From Globisporangium splendens (Eukaryota > Oomycota > Peronosporomycetes > Pythiales > Pythiaceae), in contig VFIW01000004.1 in assembly GCA_006386115.1 (NCBI GenBank), positions 992,001-1,056,000 of the forward strand: DNA of 64,000 bases, given 5' to 3'. The notes beneath the pieces were generated by a model that was not told where the DNA came from, made no database searches, and saw only the letters and a list, made by a program, of their open reading frames with translations. This document shows positions 44,526 through 55,895 of this stretch, piece after piece. Position 1 is the first letter of the stretch. Every line of letters starts with the position of its first letter. Made by a program: the position numbers and the translations under genes.

Positions 44526-47123
44526 TTAGTCGCTGTCACTGATGTCGATGATCTGGGGCTCGGCGAGCTTCCGCTTCTTCTGCTTTGCGGGGTTGCGAGG
44601 CTGCGAGCTTTCACATCGGGCCAGTAATGGTGTTGCTGCAGATGCTGACTGCTTGAGCACAATCTGGAGCTGATTGGAAGTCAGTCGGCGATGAGAAGGA
44701 CCTGCGACCAGGTAGCAGATCGTGTTGTACGCCGTGTAGCTGATTTCTGGTTGAAGCACGTTTCTTTGGCATCCAAAGCAACAAAGAGAGAGAGTGAGTC
44801 ATTCGATAGACCAGGATAATCCCAATATGCAAGATTGCGAGGTGAACTCACTTGATGAGTAGATTGATTATCAGACGATCACACTGGTCTCGAGTCACTG
44901 TCGCCAGTGAAGGCTCCAAGTCGATCCATTCCTGCAACACCTTCTTCGATTTGAGCTCGTCGACCAGCTGCTTCATCGTCACGCGCCTCTCCCTTCAATT
45001 CAAAAGCAGGAGTATTACAGTTTTGTTCTGGATAACACGTCGCATTTGGTGACACTTACATGCGCTTTGCTTCAATCACAACACCAACAATCGCTTTGGA
45101 GTGTTCAGTATAGTCGACATCGACGACATCAGCATCACCTTGCTTGCAATTGTCGCAAGTCTTCTCACACATCGTGGTATGATCAAAGTCCTCTCTTCAC
45201 GCAGCCACATCGACGCATTAGTTGCATTGATAGCACAACACTTGGAATACCAAATAACCACTTACTCGAAATATTTCGCCATGATGCCATGTCTGCACTG
45301 CACTCGATCCTCACCGTACTCGATCATGAGTCTCAAATTTCGCATTCCTCCCGTTTCGGCGTGCACAATATTGCTGACTCGAATAACATCTGAAGCTCTG
45401 TACATCAAGACGCATCGAGCAGAGTTGCCGTCGCGACCAGCTCGTCCAGATTCTTGGTAGTAACCTTCCATAGACTATCAAAAGCGTTAGACGATAAAAT
45501 AACCGCAGTTCGAAGCGCATCTACGCACTCACTTTTGACAGCGTGAAGTGAATAACAAAGCGCACGTCAGGCTTGTTGATTCCAAGTCCAAAGGCAATCG
45601 TCGCAACAACAACTTGCAGTCGGTCATGAACCCAGGACTGGTGGGTCTGCTCTTTGTCCTCCATGTACGCGTGATAGCACGCGGCGCGGATGTTGTGCTT
45701 GCAAAGCTCTGCAGCCACTTGCTCCGTTTCTTTTCTTGTGAGGCAGTACACGATACCGGTGTCGGCAGATCCAAACGACTTGACAAGTGTAACCAAAGTG
45801 TCCATCGCAGTTTCGTCCTTTGCGGGTTTCTCAAGAACCTAATGAGGAGCAAATGCGATGTCAGCACAATCAGCTTATGATCAGCCTCCACGGATTACAC
45901 ACAAAGTCCAAACCTCATAGAACAGATTCTTTCTGAAGAAGGACGTGCGGAAGAATGCACAGTTTGGTATTTCCAGAATGGACTTGACGTCGGACACAAG
46001 GTGCGGCGTCGCAGTCGCAGTAAGAGCCAAAACTGGCACTGTTGGAAACTGTCTTTTCAGGATACCAAGCTTGGAGTAATCCTACAAGTGGGCGACAGGT
46101 ATGGTGAGTATACACGCAATGCAGGAAAAGCTGCGAGTGGCATTCCCCTATAAGCGTACACTTCGGAAGTCGTGTCCCCACTGGCTGCAGCAGTGCGCCT
46201 CGTCGATCACAAATCGAAGAAGCCGTCCAGACTGATACGCTTTTTCAAGGCGTGACATCAGTAGCTTGCTTTTGATGACTTTCTCTGGCGTCACCAGTAG
46301 AATCTTCAGCTTGCTCTGTGGGTCTATCAGCTCCTTGTGGATTGCAGATGCTTCCGCACGCGATTGGTCTCCGCAAAGTTCGCGCGCTGCTCCATCGCCA
46401 GCGATATTGTTGAACAGCATAACCTGCACAAACGAAACACAAAAGAGAAAGCTGTAAGCATCACCGCTTACTAAAATACGTAAACCATTGCTCAGACTGC
46501 TTACCTGGTCTTGAATGAGTGAAATCAGTGGTGAAATGACCACCGTAAATCCAGCATTCTAAAGATCAACAACACGTGAGCACTCTTATTATGCTTCCCG
46601 TTTGGCAAATCTTGCACTGCAAAACAAACGCTGCTTTACCTCATGATACAGCGCTGGCAATTGATAGCAAAGACTTTTCCCACCACCCGATCGCATAATC
46701 ACAAAGGTGTCGCGCTTGGACAGCGTCGCATTGATCACTTCTTCTTGCACTGACCGAAATGATTTCAGGTGGAACTGCAACGACACATAGGTTCACACAC
46801 AAGGTCAGGGTGAAGCACTGATTTTCGCTTTTGCAGCAACCTCAACGTGTTTGCACCTGCTCCTTCAACAGCGTTCGAACGCGACCTGACCAGGGAAACT
46901 CTGCCTTCCAGTCCTGTTCGACTGCTCCACCGCCGGCCGCTCCATACGCTTCCACCAGCAACAAGTTCTCCTGCAGTTCCTGCTTCCTCTCGACCAGATA
47001 GCGCTGCCGTCTCAACAACGACGCGATCTCCTGCTCTACGCTCTGCAGTTCCTGCTCCACGTGCGCGAGCTCCGCTGCATCGTCATTGCTCATTATTTCT
47101 GTGATACTCACTGTTGCCGCCAT
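44526..47123 (-). CDS. RecQ DNA helicase, RECQ1 type
   Basis: Ten exons (47123-46857, 46774-46640, 46558-46505, 46423-46160, 46081-45914, 45838-45533, 45474-45266, 45194-45060, 44992-44852, 44763-44526) give 638 residues, near the 649 of human RECQL. A coiled-coil N-terminus ([19 protein letters not shown]) is characteristic of RECQ1. Helicase motifs: [18 protein letters not shown], Ia [83 protein letters not shown]. The RQC zinc ligands (MCEKTCDNC) and winged helix follow. It unwinds recombination and fork intermediates in the nucleus. The donor after exon 4 (GTACGC) must be used; no lesions then remain. Divergent from the cullin gene. Confidence 0.93.
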
Positions 47124-47309
47124 TTTTGCTCACAACAAGACCATCATTCTGCATCGTAGAATTGTAATATAGTGGGAGTTTGTGACTGCGAATGAAAAAG
47201 TGGCAGTTGAAGAGAAACTGCAGCTCAAAATGGCGCCACTATCGATTCTGCACTCTCGAGATCAAGACGAAGCGACCGCTCGCCGCAAGGGGAACGAGAG
47301 AGAAGCGCG
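47124..47309. promoter_or_regulatory. Short bidirectional promoter between RecQ and cullin
   Basis: Only 186 nt separate two start codons facing away from each other, so both promoters must lie here or extend into first exons or introns. No specific box could be assigned. Confidence 0.45.
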
Positions 47310-50300
47310 ATGTCGCTGCTCAAGAGCTCCACGGTGCGTGCGTGTTTATAGGAGAGCGAGATGGATGCGATGAGACAGCTACGTGTCTTGTGTCTTGCAT
47401 CTTGTCTGTTGTTGACGTTGAACTGGTGATTTGGCGTGCTGAAGGTTAACTTCGAGAAGGCGTGGGAGGACATGCAGCCGCCCTTGGTGTCGCTGGTGTC
47501 TGGGCTGCCGCAGACGCTAACCAATGAAAAATGGCTCGAAATGTACTCGTAAGTGGCTATAGAGGCTTTATCTGTGCGTGGTTGTTTTGTTTGGTTTCTA
47601 CTTATTCGAATCGATGCGCAAGATTGCAAAGGAAATGGGTCGCTGACTCGTTTTTGTTCATATCATATGTGCATTGGTAGGAGTATCTATAAGATCTGCA
47701 CGAATCCGGGTGCTCCACAAGCAGAGATGCTGTTTTTTCGATTGAGGGGACTTCTTGTTGCTAACGTAGAGAAGGTCTTGGAGGTATGCAACCTCACTGC
47801 TGGTGAAAGCTGTGTTCCTGTTATACTGCGAGCCTTATTAAGCTTTGCTCAATGGGTCGATGATTGTGTGTTTTACTCGCAGAAACTGCAACGCACGGAA
47901 GGTGAAGTTGAGTTTCTAAGAGAGTACTGCACCTCTTTTGAATCCTACACGACTGGAACGGGCTACATTTCAGAACTGTTCCGCTACCTGGTTGGTTTTG
48001 CTCCGTGTATGTTGTTTGCTTCAGTTTGCTGCAGACTCACAGTCACTGTTTTGTTGCCACGCGCTTACAGAACCGGTACTGGATCAGATACTCGCATTGC
48101 CAGACTGGAGAGGCACCTGTGCCTGGCGTTTTTCCAGTCACAGAGGTACACGCGTGTTTGGAAGTCAACTCATTGCAGTAGTGTACTGACTAAACTATCT
48201 CCGTATTATCAGCTCGCACTCCACATTTGGGACGATATTGCCTTTGCCAAGTTGAAAAAGCGTATTGTCAACTCGATTGTTGAGATTTACGAAGCCGCTC
48301 GGCGTGAGAGAAGTGAAGTCTTTGACAACGGAGAATACATTGCAAAAACGGTTGAGGTGAGCTCCTGTACATGAGTGTGAGATGGAAAATGCGACGAGTC
48401 TAACGCTGACTCATCATGCTGCATGCAACTTAGACTTACTATTCGCTGGGATTATGCAAGCATGATCCAATGAGCCTGTATCGAAGTGAGCTGGAAACTC
48501 CATTTGTCCAGGTAACTGTGACAACTTACTGCTTAACAATGTTCTGGCAATTATTTAACTGTCATGTGGCTATTCTTCGCAGCACACGTTGAGATACTAT
48601 GGCGCGCTTGGCAAGGAGCTCATCACGAAGTTGAGTGTCGCGGAGTATCTAAGAGAAGTCGAGCTTCTTTGCAGTCAAGAGCAAAGACGATGTGAAGGTC
48701 GCATGCATCGGATGTAAGTTTGCTGCAATACACTACTACTCGTACTCATGCAGTGACTAACTCAGTCTGCACTTCCCTGTATCGCAGTACTGTTGCTGAT
48801 ATCCGACAGAAATGCTGTGAAGTCCTGGTTGAAACTCACACCGAGCGAATTTGCGGGGACGCGGAAACATTTCTAGTCAGCAATCAAACCGATGATCTTC
48901 ATCGCCTCTTCATGCTTTTCTCCGAGCTTGCAAAAGAGAAGGCGCTTGTATCCTTCAAGGTAAGTCGAAGAAGCCAGCTAGAGGATGTTTTAACATCTTA
49001 AATTGACACGAGCAATCGTTTTGTTCCATCTAGAATATCCTTCAAAAGTACATTGAGCAGAGGGGGCTCGATGTAGTCCGAAAGTTTAGGCATGACGATG
49101 CATCGAAAAACCCTGAGAGCTACATCGAAGCACTCGTTCAGGTTCGAAACAGGTACTTCGACCTGATCAAAGAAACGTTCGGCTTCAATGCCCTGATGAG
49201 AAGAGCTCTTGACCAGGTGCTGTGATCAATTAGTGGCACCTGAGTAGTATATGAAATGCGCTCACCCCTATCTCTGTATTGTTAGGCTTGTCGCGCGTTT
49301 GCAAACTCTCATCCCAAACTACCCGAGCTGCTAGCAAAATATACGCACTGCCTGATGTCTCATGACAAGAAATCCGGTGCGCATCATCAACTCCATCCAT
49401 CAGCATCCGGAATACCGAGTACCTCGCTCCTTTCAGAAGAAACTTTGGAAAAGAAAATTGAGAACGTTGGTGTTGTCTTCTGCCTGATTGACGACAAAGA
49501 TGTTTTCAAGAAGTACTATGCCAAATTCCTGGCGAAGCGACTGATTAAAGGTACGCGGTTTATTTATTTCAGGAATCAACACTGTTTTCTAACTTCCTAA
49601 TGATATCGGCTAGGTACTTCGATTGCCGGTGATTTGGAAGTCCTCCTTATCCAAAAGCTGCGTGACATTTGCGGCCATGATTTCGTTTCCAAGCTTCAGA
49701 AAATGCTGAAAGATAAAATGCTCAGCAAGGTTGGTACTCTCTGTTGCAACTTCTCTCGAGTATGTGTATGCATGTGTACGCTTACCATGATTATCGTCGA
49801 CAGGAGCTACTTGATTCTTTCAGTGCGTGGATGGAGGAGAAAGATATCGAGCTACGACGAGAGGGCGAAAAGCACGCTTTGGCAATCCGCTTCCATCTCT
49901 CAATGTCGTATCACTGTGACATTCTCACTGCTGGTGCATGGCCGATTTCTAGCACAATAGTGGAGTCAAACCTGTCGCTACCTCCAGAGGTTGAAGCCCA
50001 TATTGCCCTGTTTACAAAATTCTATACTGGTAGAAGCAGCGGGAGAAAGCTTCTATGGACTCACCATCTATCGTTTGGAACTCTTCAAGCCAATTGCTTT
50101 GACAAGCGATATGAATTCGCATTGAGCTTCTACCAAATGATGATACTTCTTCAGGTGAGATGCATGTGAAAATTGCTCATGCCTGGATTTCCGTGCTAAT
50201 TAACGAATCTGGAACAATGCAGTTCAACAAGTCGAATCAACTGAGCCAAACAACTCTTCGCCAGCTGACGAATATCCCAACACAAGACCTTGTTCACCAT

Positions 50301-50849
50301 GTTGCCAGTCTTATCAAGGTGACCGATGATTTGTAATACCGCTCATTATAAGGACTGTCTTCTAACTTGTTGTGTTTTTTGCACTAGGCAAAAATGCTCC
50401 TGTCAACAGGTGATGAAGAGAATCCAACTTACTCGCTGAACTTTGGCTTTTCTAGCCGCAAAATTCGAGTTTCGGTAAGTCGTTCGCCTCTTGATTCGAT
50501 GGTGATTTAGGATAGCCCTCTCAGGGTTGCTCATTTTGTCGTTCACTGCCAACTTTATCAAATTTAGGCTGTGCCCAGCAGTCCTGTGGAATCTCCAAAA
50601 GTAGTGAGAGCAACCAACCGCGAAGTCGAAGAAGACCGGAAAATGGCACTCCAAGCATCAATTGTTCGTGTGTTGAAGACTCGTCGAGACGTTCTGCAAT
50701 CCCAGCTGGAAGTCGATGTCATTGACATGCTGCGAAACCAGTTCGCTCCAACGTCCGCGGCGATCAAGCAGAATGTAGCCATACTCATCGAAAAGGAGTA
50801 CTTGCGACGTCATGAGAGCAACGAGCATCGACTACTTTATGTTGCTTAA
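47310..50849 (+). CDS. Cullin (CUL1-like)
   Basis: Sixteen exons with fully consistent phases (47310-47333, 47445-47548, 47681-47783, 47883-47990, 48071-48145, 48213-48356, 48434-48511, 48583-48713, 48788-48959, 49034-49216, 49286-49550, 49614-49729, 49804-50154, 50223-50318, 50388-50474, 50568-50849) give 772 residues; human CUL1 has 776. It scaffolds SCF-type ubiquitin ligases: the N-terminal helices bind adaptor, the C-terminal cullin homology domain binds RBX. Seen are NRYWIRYSH, LALHIWDDIAFAKL, DDKDVFKKYYAKFLAKRL, FYTGRSSGRKLLW and the neddylation region ASIVRVLKTRR, whose Lys at about residue 716 is the likely NEDD8 site, ending in the canonical YVA. It is much richer in introns than its neighbours. 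No lesions. Confidence 0.93.
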
Positions 50850-50936
50850 GATCGTGTATGATGCACGTGGCTCGTGCATTTGAGAAAGGCTCACATACGT
50901 TTACTATGCATTCAATCTATTCTTTGGTAAGTCGAA

Positions 50937-52112
50937 CTAGCACACTTGGAGCCTGGAATCCTTGTATCCGTACTTCTCTTTGTACTTGTCAAACACGCGA
51001 GCGAGCTCACCCACGTATTGCGCATGAAGCTTGTCAATGTCCTCAGCGCTCGGGTTCTCGTTCTTCTCGACAGGAATGGGTTTACCGAACACCTGGTTCA
51101 AGACCACTCCTTTGTGTGGGAGGAACGGCACCCACCGAGATGACCCGTAGCCGAAAAGAAGCGCGAAGGCAAACTTCTTCGCGACCATTTGGCGGAACGA
51201 CAGGAGAAAGCTGCACATTCACACACAAGAAAGGAACCCCATCAATCCACCGCATCGAAGCTTAAGCAAGCAAGAAAGGAGCTGATATACCTTGAGTGGG
51301 TGTACAAGTCCGTTTCGCCAAAGTTGTAGCCAGGAACGATGGGTGTGCCGTACTTGAGCGCCAAGCGGATGTGACCCTTGCGCTTGTGCACGTAGATCGT
51401 TTGGTCGCCTCGCTGGGAGATCATTTGCTCGGCGATGCCTCCCACCATGATCACGAGGCTGTGTTTATTCTCAAGCACCTACAAGAGAAATCACACAATG
51501 CATTACGAGTTAGCCACTCCTGCAAAGTGAGTCTGTCCATGACAAGCGCGGTCATCGTACCATTTCAGCCACGCGACGCGTGGCGTCAACGCATCCGAGC
51601 CACAGCGCGTACTCTCGGTAGAGGGGGATGCGGAACACGACCGACGCAGCGAGATGGCGGCGAGTCACCATTGGAGACAAGTCATGGAACGCTGACCATC
51701 ACACAAGGGCGGCAATAGTTAGTCACAGCAATCGTCCTCCCACAAAGAGAACAGCAACTTTATGCCACTTACATGGCGCGGAGCATCCTTGCATGAGGAT
51801 CCCGTGATGCGCAGAGAGCAGTCCGTGTGGGTGCGAGCAGAACATGTACTGCTTGGCTGGATCCACAGGTTCTTCGTACTCGAGCGTCATGGGAATGCCT
51901 GCCATGTACTTTTGGCTGAACGTGGCAAACGCCGGCCAGTAGCGCTCGCCCGTGTACTCGGAGCCGTCGAGGTACGACGGCAAGTAGAGCGCCACGAGCA
52001 CCACCGTGAGCGTGAGCTTGGTGCCCACGCCGAGTCCCATGCAGATCGCGTAAGCAGCGACGGCGCACGTCACGCTCGTCGCCCACACCTGCTGCTTCTT
52101 CTTATCGCCCAT
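50937..52112 (-). CDS. DGAT2-family acyltransferase, copy A
   Basis: Minus-strand exons 52112-51773, 51691-51561, 51478-51291 and 51210-50937 give 310 residues, the usual DGAT2 size. The enzyme transfers acyl groups from acyl-CoA to diacylglycerol or a related acceptor at the ER. An N-terminal membrane hairpin (VTCAVAAYAICMGLG, LTLTVVLVALYLPSY) is followed by the signature MFCSHPHGLLS, GGIAEQM, the KRKGHIRLALKYGTPIVPGY motif with FGE, and a C-terminal PSAEDIDKLHAQYVGEL helix. The start was set at ATG 52112 by comparison with copy B; an in-frame ATG at 52325 also exists. Same exon sizes in exons 2-4 as copy B, so they are tandem duplicates. Confidence 0.92.
51928..52093. repeat. 166-bp tract identical to copy B exon 1
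   Basis: This part of exon 1 of copy A matches 53705-53870 base for base, including third codon positions, while sequence on either side differs at many sites. This indicates recent gene conversion or unequal exchange limited to the N-terminal membrane segment. Confidence 0.85.
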
Positions 52113-52374
52113 GTGTCTGTCCAATGCGCCTCGAGTGGTCCCTTCCTGTTTGAACCCCTCCCTCCCTGTCCCTTCCCGTTTGGATCCCTCACGTTGAAAA
52201 AATGGTGTCGCCATTTTGGATCCAAGACCACGGATGTCCAGCCAATCAAACGCGAGTAACTGACGTCCGAGCGATTGTTTCTGACTCCATCTGACTTCAG
52301 CAAGACACTTGTTGAAGGCGCTCATTTCGTTCGGTCAAAGACATCGAGACGTCCACAGCATCGCGACGAACACC

Positions 52375-52692
52375 ATGGAGTGGATCTTCCTCAAGCGATC
52401 GGATGGGAAGATTGGCAATGAGAGGTACTACGTCGCTCACATGCATGGGGACAATACGGACATCACTACGCGCATAAGGACGGACATGGCGGAGATCGCT
52501 GGACGAGTTTACTCCATGCTAGCTGACGAGGACCAGCTGAGAAGCGAGACAAACCTGTTTGTCTTGACTATTGGATTCTGTTTCACAGCAGCCATTTTGG
52601 CAATACGTTTCAATAATCACCTCACAATTGCATTGACGACAATTTCGATGAGCCGATTTCTTAAATTGTGGGCAAGCGCCTGGCAGCTGCAC
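52375..52692 (+). CDS. Possible small membrane protein between the acyltransferases
   Basis: An open frame from ATG 52375 (MEWIFLKRSDGKIGNERYYV) continues with a mixed-charge helix and one hydrophobic segment (LFVLTIGFCFTAAILAI). The last part overlaps the 3' end of acyltransferase copy B in antisense, where the frame is only the shadow of that gene and the real stop is unclear. Composition looks more coding-like than chance frames, but there is no homology to support it. Could be a degraded SNARE- or tail-anchor-like gene. Confidence 0.25.
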
Positions 52693-52702
52693 CGTTCAGA
52701 TC

Positions 52703-53883
52703 TTATAGCACTCGCAGTGTGGAGTCCTTGTACCCGTACTTGCTCTTGTGTTTGTCAAAGATGCGAACCAGTTCTGCGACGTATTGCACGTGCAGTTTGT
52801 CAATGTCCTCAGCGCTCGGGTTCTCATTCTTCTCGACGTGAATGGGTTTGCCAAACACCTGGTTGATGGCTACGCCTTTGTGCGGCAGCACAGGGAACCA
52901 GCGCGGCGACCCGTAGCCCACGAGAAGCGCGACGGCAAACCTCTTTGCGATCATCTGGCGGAAGGACAACAGGAACCTGCACGCCGTAAAATAAGACATG
53001 CAAACCGTCAGCAAAGCAGAACGGTCAAAGCAGCAAGTAAGCAAACCAACGTACTTGGAGTGGGTATACATGTCGGTCTCACCAAAGCTGTAGCTCGGCA
53101 CAATGGACGTGCCGTACTTGAGCGCCAGGCGGATGTGACCCTTGCGCTTCTGCACGTAGATGGTATGGTCGCCCTGCTGGGACATCATTTGCTCGGCGAT
53201 GCCTCCGACCAAGATCACGAGGCTCTTTTGGTTCGCGAGCATCTATGGATAAGCAGAAAACAAAAAGAGATAAATGCTTCAATTAGTATCGCACTGTCAC
53301 AACTTAGTGCACAATGACAGCAACGCACCCAGAACGCACCTTTTCTGCTATCTTGCGTGTGGCATCGACGCATCCGAGCCAGATGAGGTACTCGCGGTAG
53401 ATCGGCACTCGGAAGACCACAGACGCAGCGAGATGGCGGCGAGTCGGCATCGGTGACAGCTCATGGAATGCTAATACAGATGTACATAAACGATATTAGT
53501 GCATCGTGCACGCAAATAATCCACGATCAAGATAGAGCACACGGCTTACATGGCGTCGATGCGCCGGTCATCATGTTGACGTGGTGCACGGAGACGAGTC
53601 CGTGCGGGTGCGAGCAGTACAAGTACTGCTTGTTGGGATCCACGGGCTCTTCGTACTCGATCGTCGCGGGGATGTTCGAGAGGTACTTCTGGTTGAACCG
53701 CGCGAACGCCGGCCAGTAGCGCTCGCCCGTGTACTCGGAGCCGTCGAGGTACGACGGCAAGTAGAGCGCCACGAGCACCACCGTGAGCGTGAGCTTGGTG
53801 CCCACGCCGAGTCCCATGCAGATCGCGTAAGCAGCGACGGCGCACGTCACGCTCGTCGCCCACACCTGCTTCGTTCCGCTCAT
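52703..53883 (-). CDS. DGAT2-family acyltransferase, copy B
   Basis: Minus-strand exons 53883-53550, 53470-53340, 53242-53055 and 52976-52703 give 308 residues. Signature segments: LYCSHPHGLVS, GGIAEQMMSQ, KRKGHIRLALKYGTSIVP with FGE, and PSAEDIDKLHVQYVAEL. Start ATG at 53883 (MSGTKQVWATS). It lies head to tail behind copy A with 590 nt between the copies' coding regions. The protein differs from A across exons 2-4, so the two may have separate acceptor or acyl preferences, which is inference. Divergent from the adenylate kinase gene. Confidence 0.92.
53705..53870. repeat. 166-bp tract identical to copy A exon 1
   Basis: Partner of the tract at 51928-52093, in the same orientation. Boundaries are sharp: upstream and downstream of it the two genes diverge at once. 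Confidence 0.85.
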
Positions 53884-54307
53884 GATGCTCCTGATCTATT
53901 GGCGAGAACGAGATAGAGAGAATGCGCACGTGAAGCGAACGGGAATGAGTGCCATGGTGACGTCAAGCACATCGAGTACCTCGTGCTGTTCGTCGAATGT
54001 CTGAGTCTGTGGACTCAGACCTGCTTTGAATGTGAATGTGGATCGATTTCTTTAAACTAATCTGACACTGTCCCAGACTCAGATACAACTCCACACCCAC
54101 TGTTTCAAACACTCATTGCTGTTCCTTTCACCATTCCCTTCCTGTGACTGACGACGTCAACGGCTGCTGTGCTGTCGGCCTGCGTCACAGTGCAACCGGA
54201 GAAGGAACAAAGGCGGCAGGCAGATCGACATTCGCCTTTCGCCGCGCAGACGACCCCAGCGCCACTACAGAACAGCAGAAGCGCAGCGCACGTCCCTGTA
54301 AGCAAGC
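53884..54307. promoter_or_regulatory. Divergent region between acyltransferase B and adenylate kinase
   Basis: 424 nt between two head-to-head genes. Contains both promoters by position; no recognisable box. Confidence 0.4.
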
Positions 54308-55513
54308 ATGCGTCTCTTCAGCACGTCGACGAAGGCTGCGGCCAAGGGCTCGCTCAAGATCATGTTCCTCGGCGCGCCAGGCGCCGGCAAGGGCACGTAT
54401 GCGTCCCGCATCGCGCCGATGCTCAACATCCCCACGATCTCGACCGGTGACCTCGTGCGCTATGAGATCAAGACGGGCACGCACCTCGGCGAGCAGATCA
54501 AGGTGAGTTAGATGAGCTCTTTTGCGTGTGCTTGTGGCGATTGTGGGTGCTTTTGTGTGTGATGGTGACTGACGGATCGAATTGCGTGTCTGTATGCAGT
54601 CGTACAACGACCGCGGCGCATTGGTGCCTGATCGAATCATTCTGGACATGGTACGAAAAGAAAGCGACTGCAAATATGCTAGAGCTGCGATTGTGTATGT
54701 GATGGCTCACGCGACGTGGTGTGACTGTGTAGGTTGAGAATCGATTGACACTCGACGACGCCAAGCGCGGATTCATCCTGGTTGGTTTTGAAGCAGCAGC
54801 ATGATAACCGCTAAAAAGTGGATAGCCGATGCTTACTGTGAACTCGTGTTGATGAACAATAGGATGGCTTCCCTCGCAATGTCCCGCAAGCTGAAGCCTT
54901 CCAGAAGGTACAACCTTGCCGTTTTGTCCGATTGCGCGAGCCTCGACTATGTAATTCTCATTTGGGCTTTTTCTGTAGGTGACTGCGTTGGACCTTGTCG
55001 TGAACATCGATTTGCCGCAATGGATTCTGACCGAAAAGATCAGTGGACGGCGGTAAGTTTTGTTCACAGAATGCTTTCGTCTTTTGTATCGAAACTAATT
55101 GACGCTTTTTTCTCTTCCTTGTACAGTGTGTGCACGAGCTGTGGCTCGGGGTTCAACGTGGCCCACATCAACCACGGCGAGTACAACATGCCTCCACTTC
55201 TTCCTAAGGTGGACGGCGTTTGCGACTCGTGCGGCACCCCAACGCTCGTCCAACGACCAGATGACAACGCCGACGTTGTTCGTCAACGGTGAGCTATCAC
55301 TTCGGATGAAGTCCATGTTGTTGCGACGAAGCGTGTGTCCTTACACCTGTGATGTATGTGAACCCTTTTAGGTTGGAAGTCTACAACGACGAGACCGCGC
55401 CTTTGATAGATTTTTACACAGCGGTTGGCTCCCTCCGAACGTTTGAAGTCAAGAAGGGTCTCGCAGATTTAGACAAGCTCATCGAGCTCATCGAGACCGA
55501 GCTGGCCGCGTAA
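54308..55513 (+). CDS. Adenylate kinase, zinc-lid long form, probably mitochondrial
   Basis: Seven exons (54308-54502, 54600-54650, 54733-54780, 54863-54907, 54979-55052, 55127-55288, 55372-55513) give 238 residues. It catalyses ATP + AMP to 2 ADP. The P-loop [19 protein letters not shown]-site [21 protein letters not shown] and VVNIDLP are intact. The lid has four cysteines in a zinc-ribbon pattern (CTSCGSGF and CDSC). A basic Ser/Thr-rich N-terminus ([15 protein letters not shown]) before the P-loop looks like a mitochondrial presequence. All introns are GT-AG and in phase; stop TAA. Confidence 0.94.
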
Positions 55514-55895
55514 GAGAGAGGAGAGCAAGGAAACAGGCAGCACAGATGGCCACAAGCCCACCGTACAATGTGTTCGTATATTCTCGCTATATGGTCCATG
55601 CAGACAGGTCCTCTCCCCATCAATCTTGTGTAATCAAAAGAGCTCTTCGCCTGTTGTTGCTACCATTTCGCTTCCTTCTTCAAGCGTGACTGTATTGCGT
55701 ATCACCGCTGTGTCGTGCAATGTGTTGCGCGAACTTAACCGATCTTCAACCACTCGTAAAGTTCGTGTGTGTGGCCATTATGCGCTATCGCAGGTTTCCC
55801 TGCTGAAGCGCATCTTGCACCAAACGTCAGCATCTTGAGGTCGAGTCTGCGTGCGGAACTCAAACCAGAGGCAGCGGCGGACACAACGGAAGAGC

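Noticed and set aside
46081..46180. Frameshift in RECQ1 at the exon 4/5 junction
   Set aside because: Using the donor GTACGC two codons later (exon ending at 46160) restores the frame into [12 protein letters not shown]; no lesion remains.
47784..47882. Extra cullin coding sequence reading straight through
   Set aside because: The segment is open but a GTATGC donor and CTCGCAG acceptor in phase 0 remove it, and the joined product matches cullin spacing.
52113..52325. N-terminal extension of acyltransferase copy A from ATG 52325
   Set aside because: The extension is repetitive and not shared with copy B; the aligned start is at 52112.
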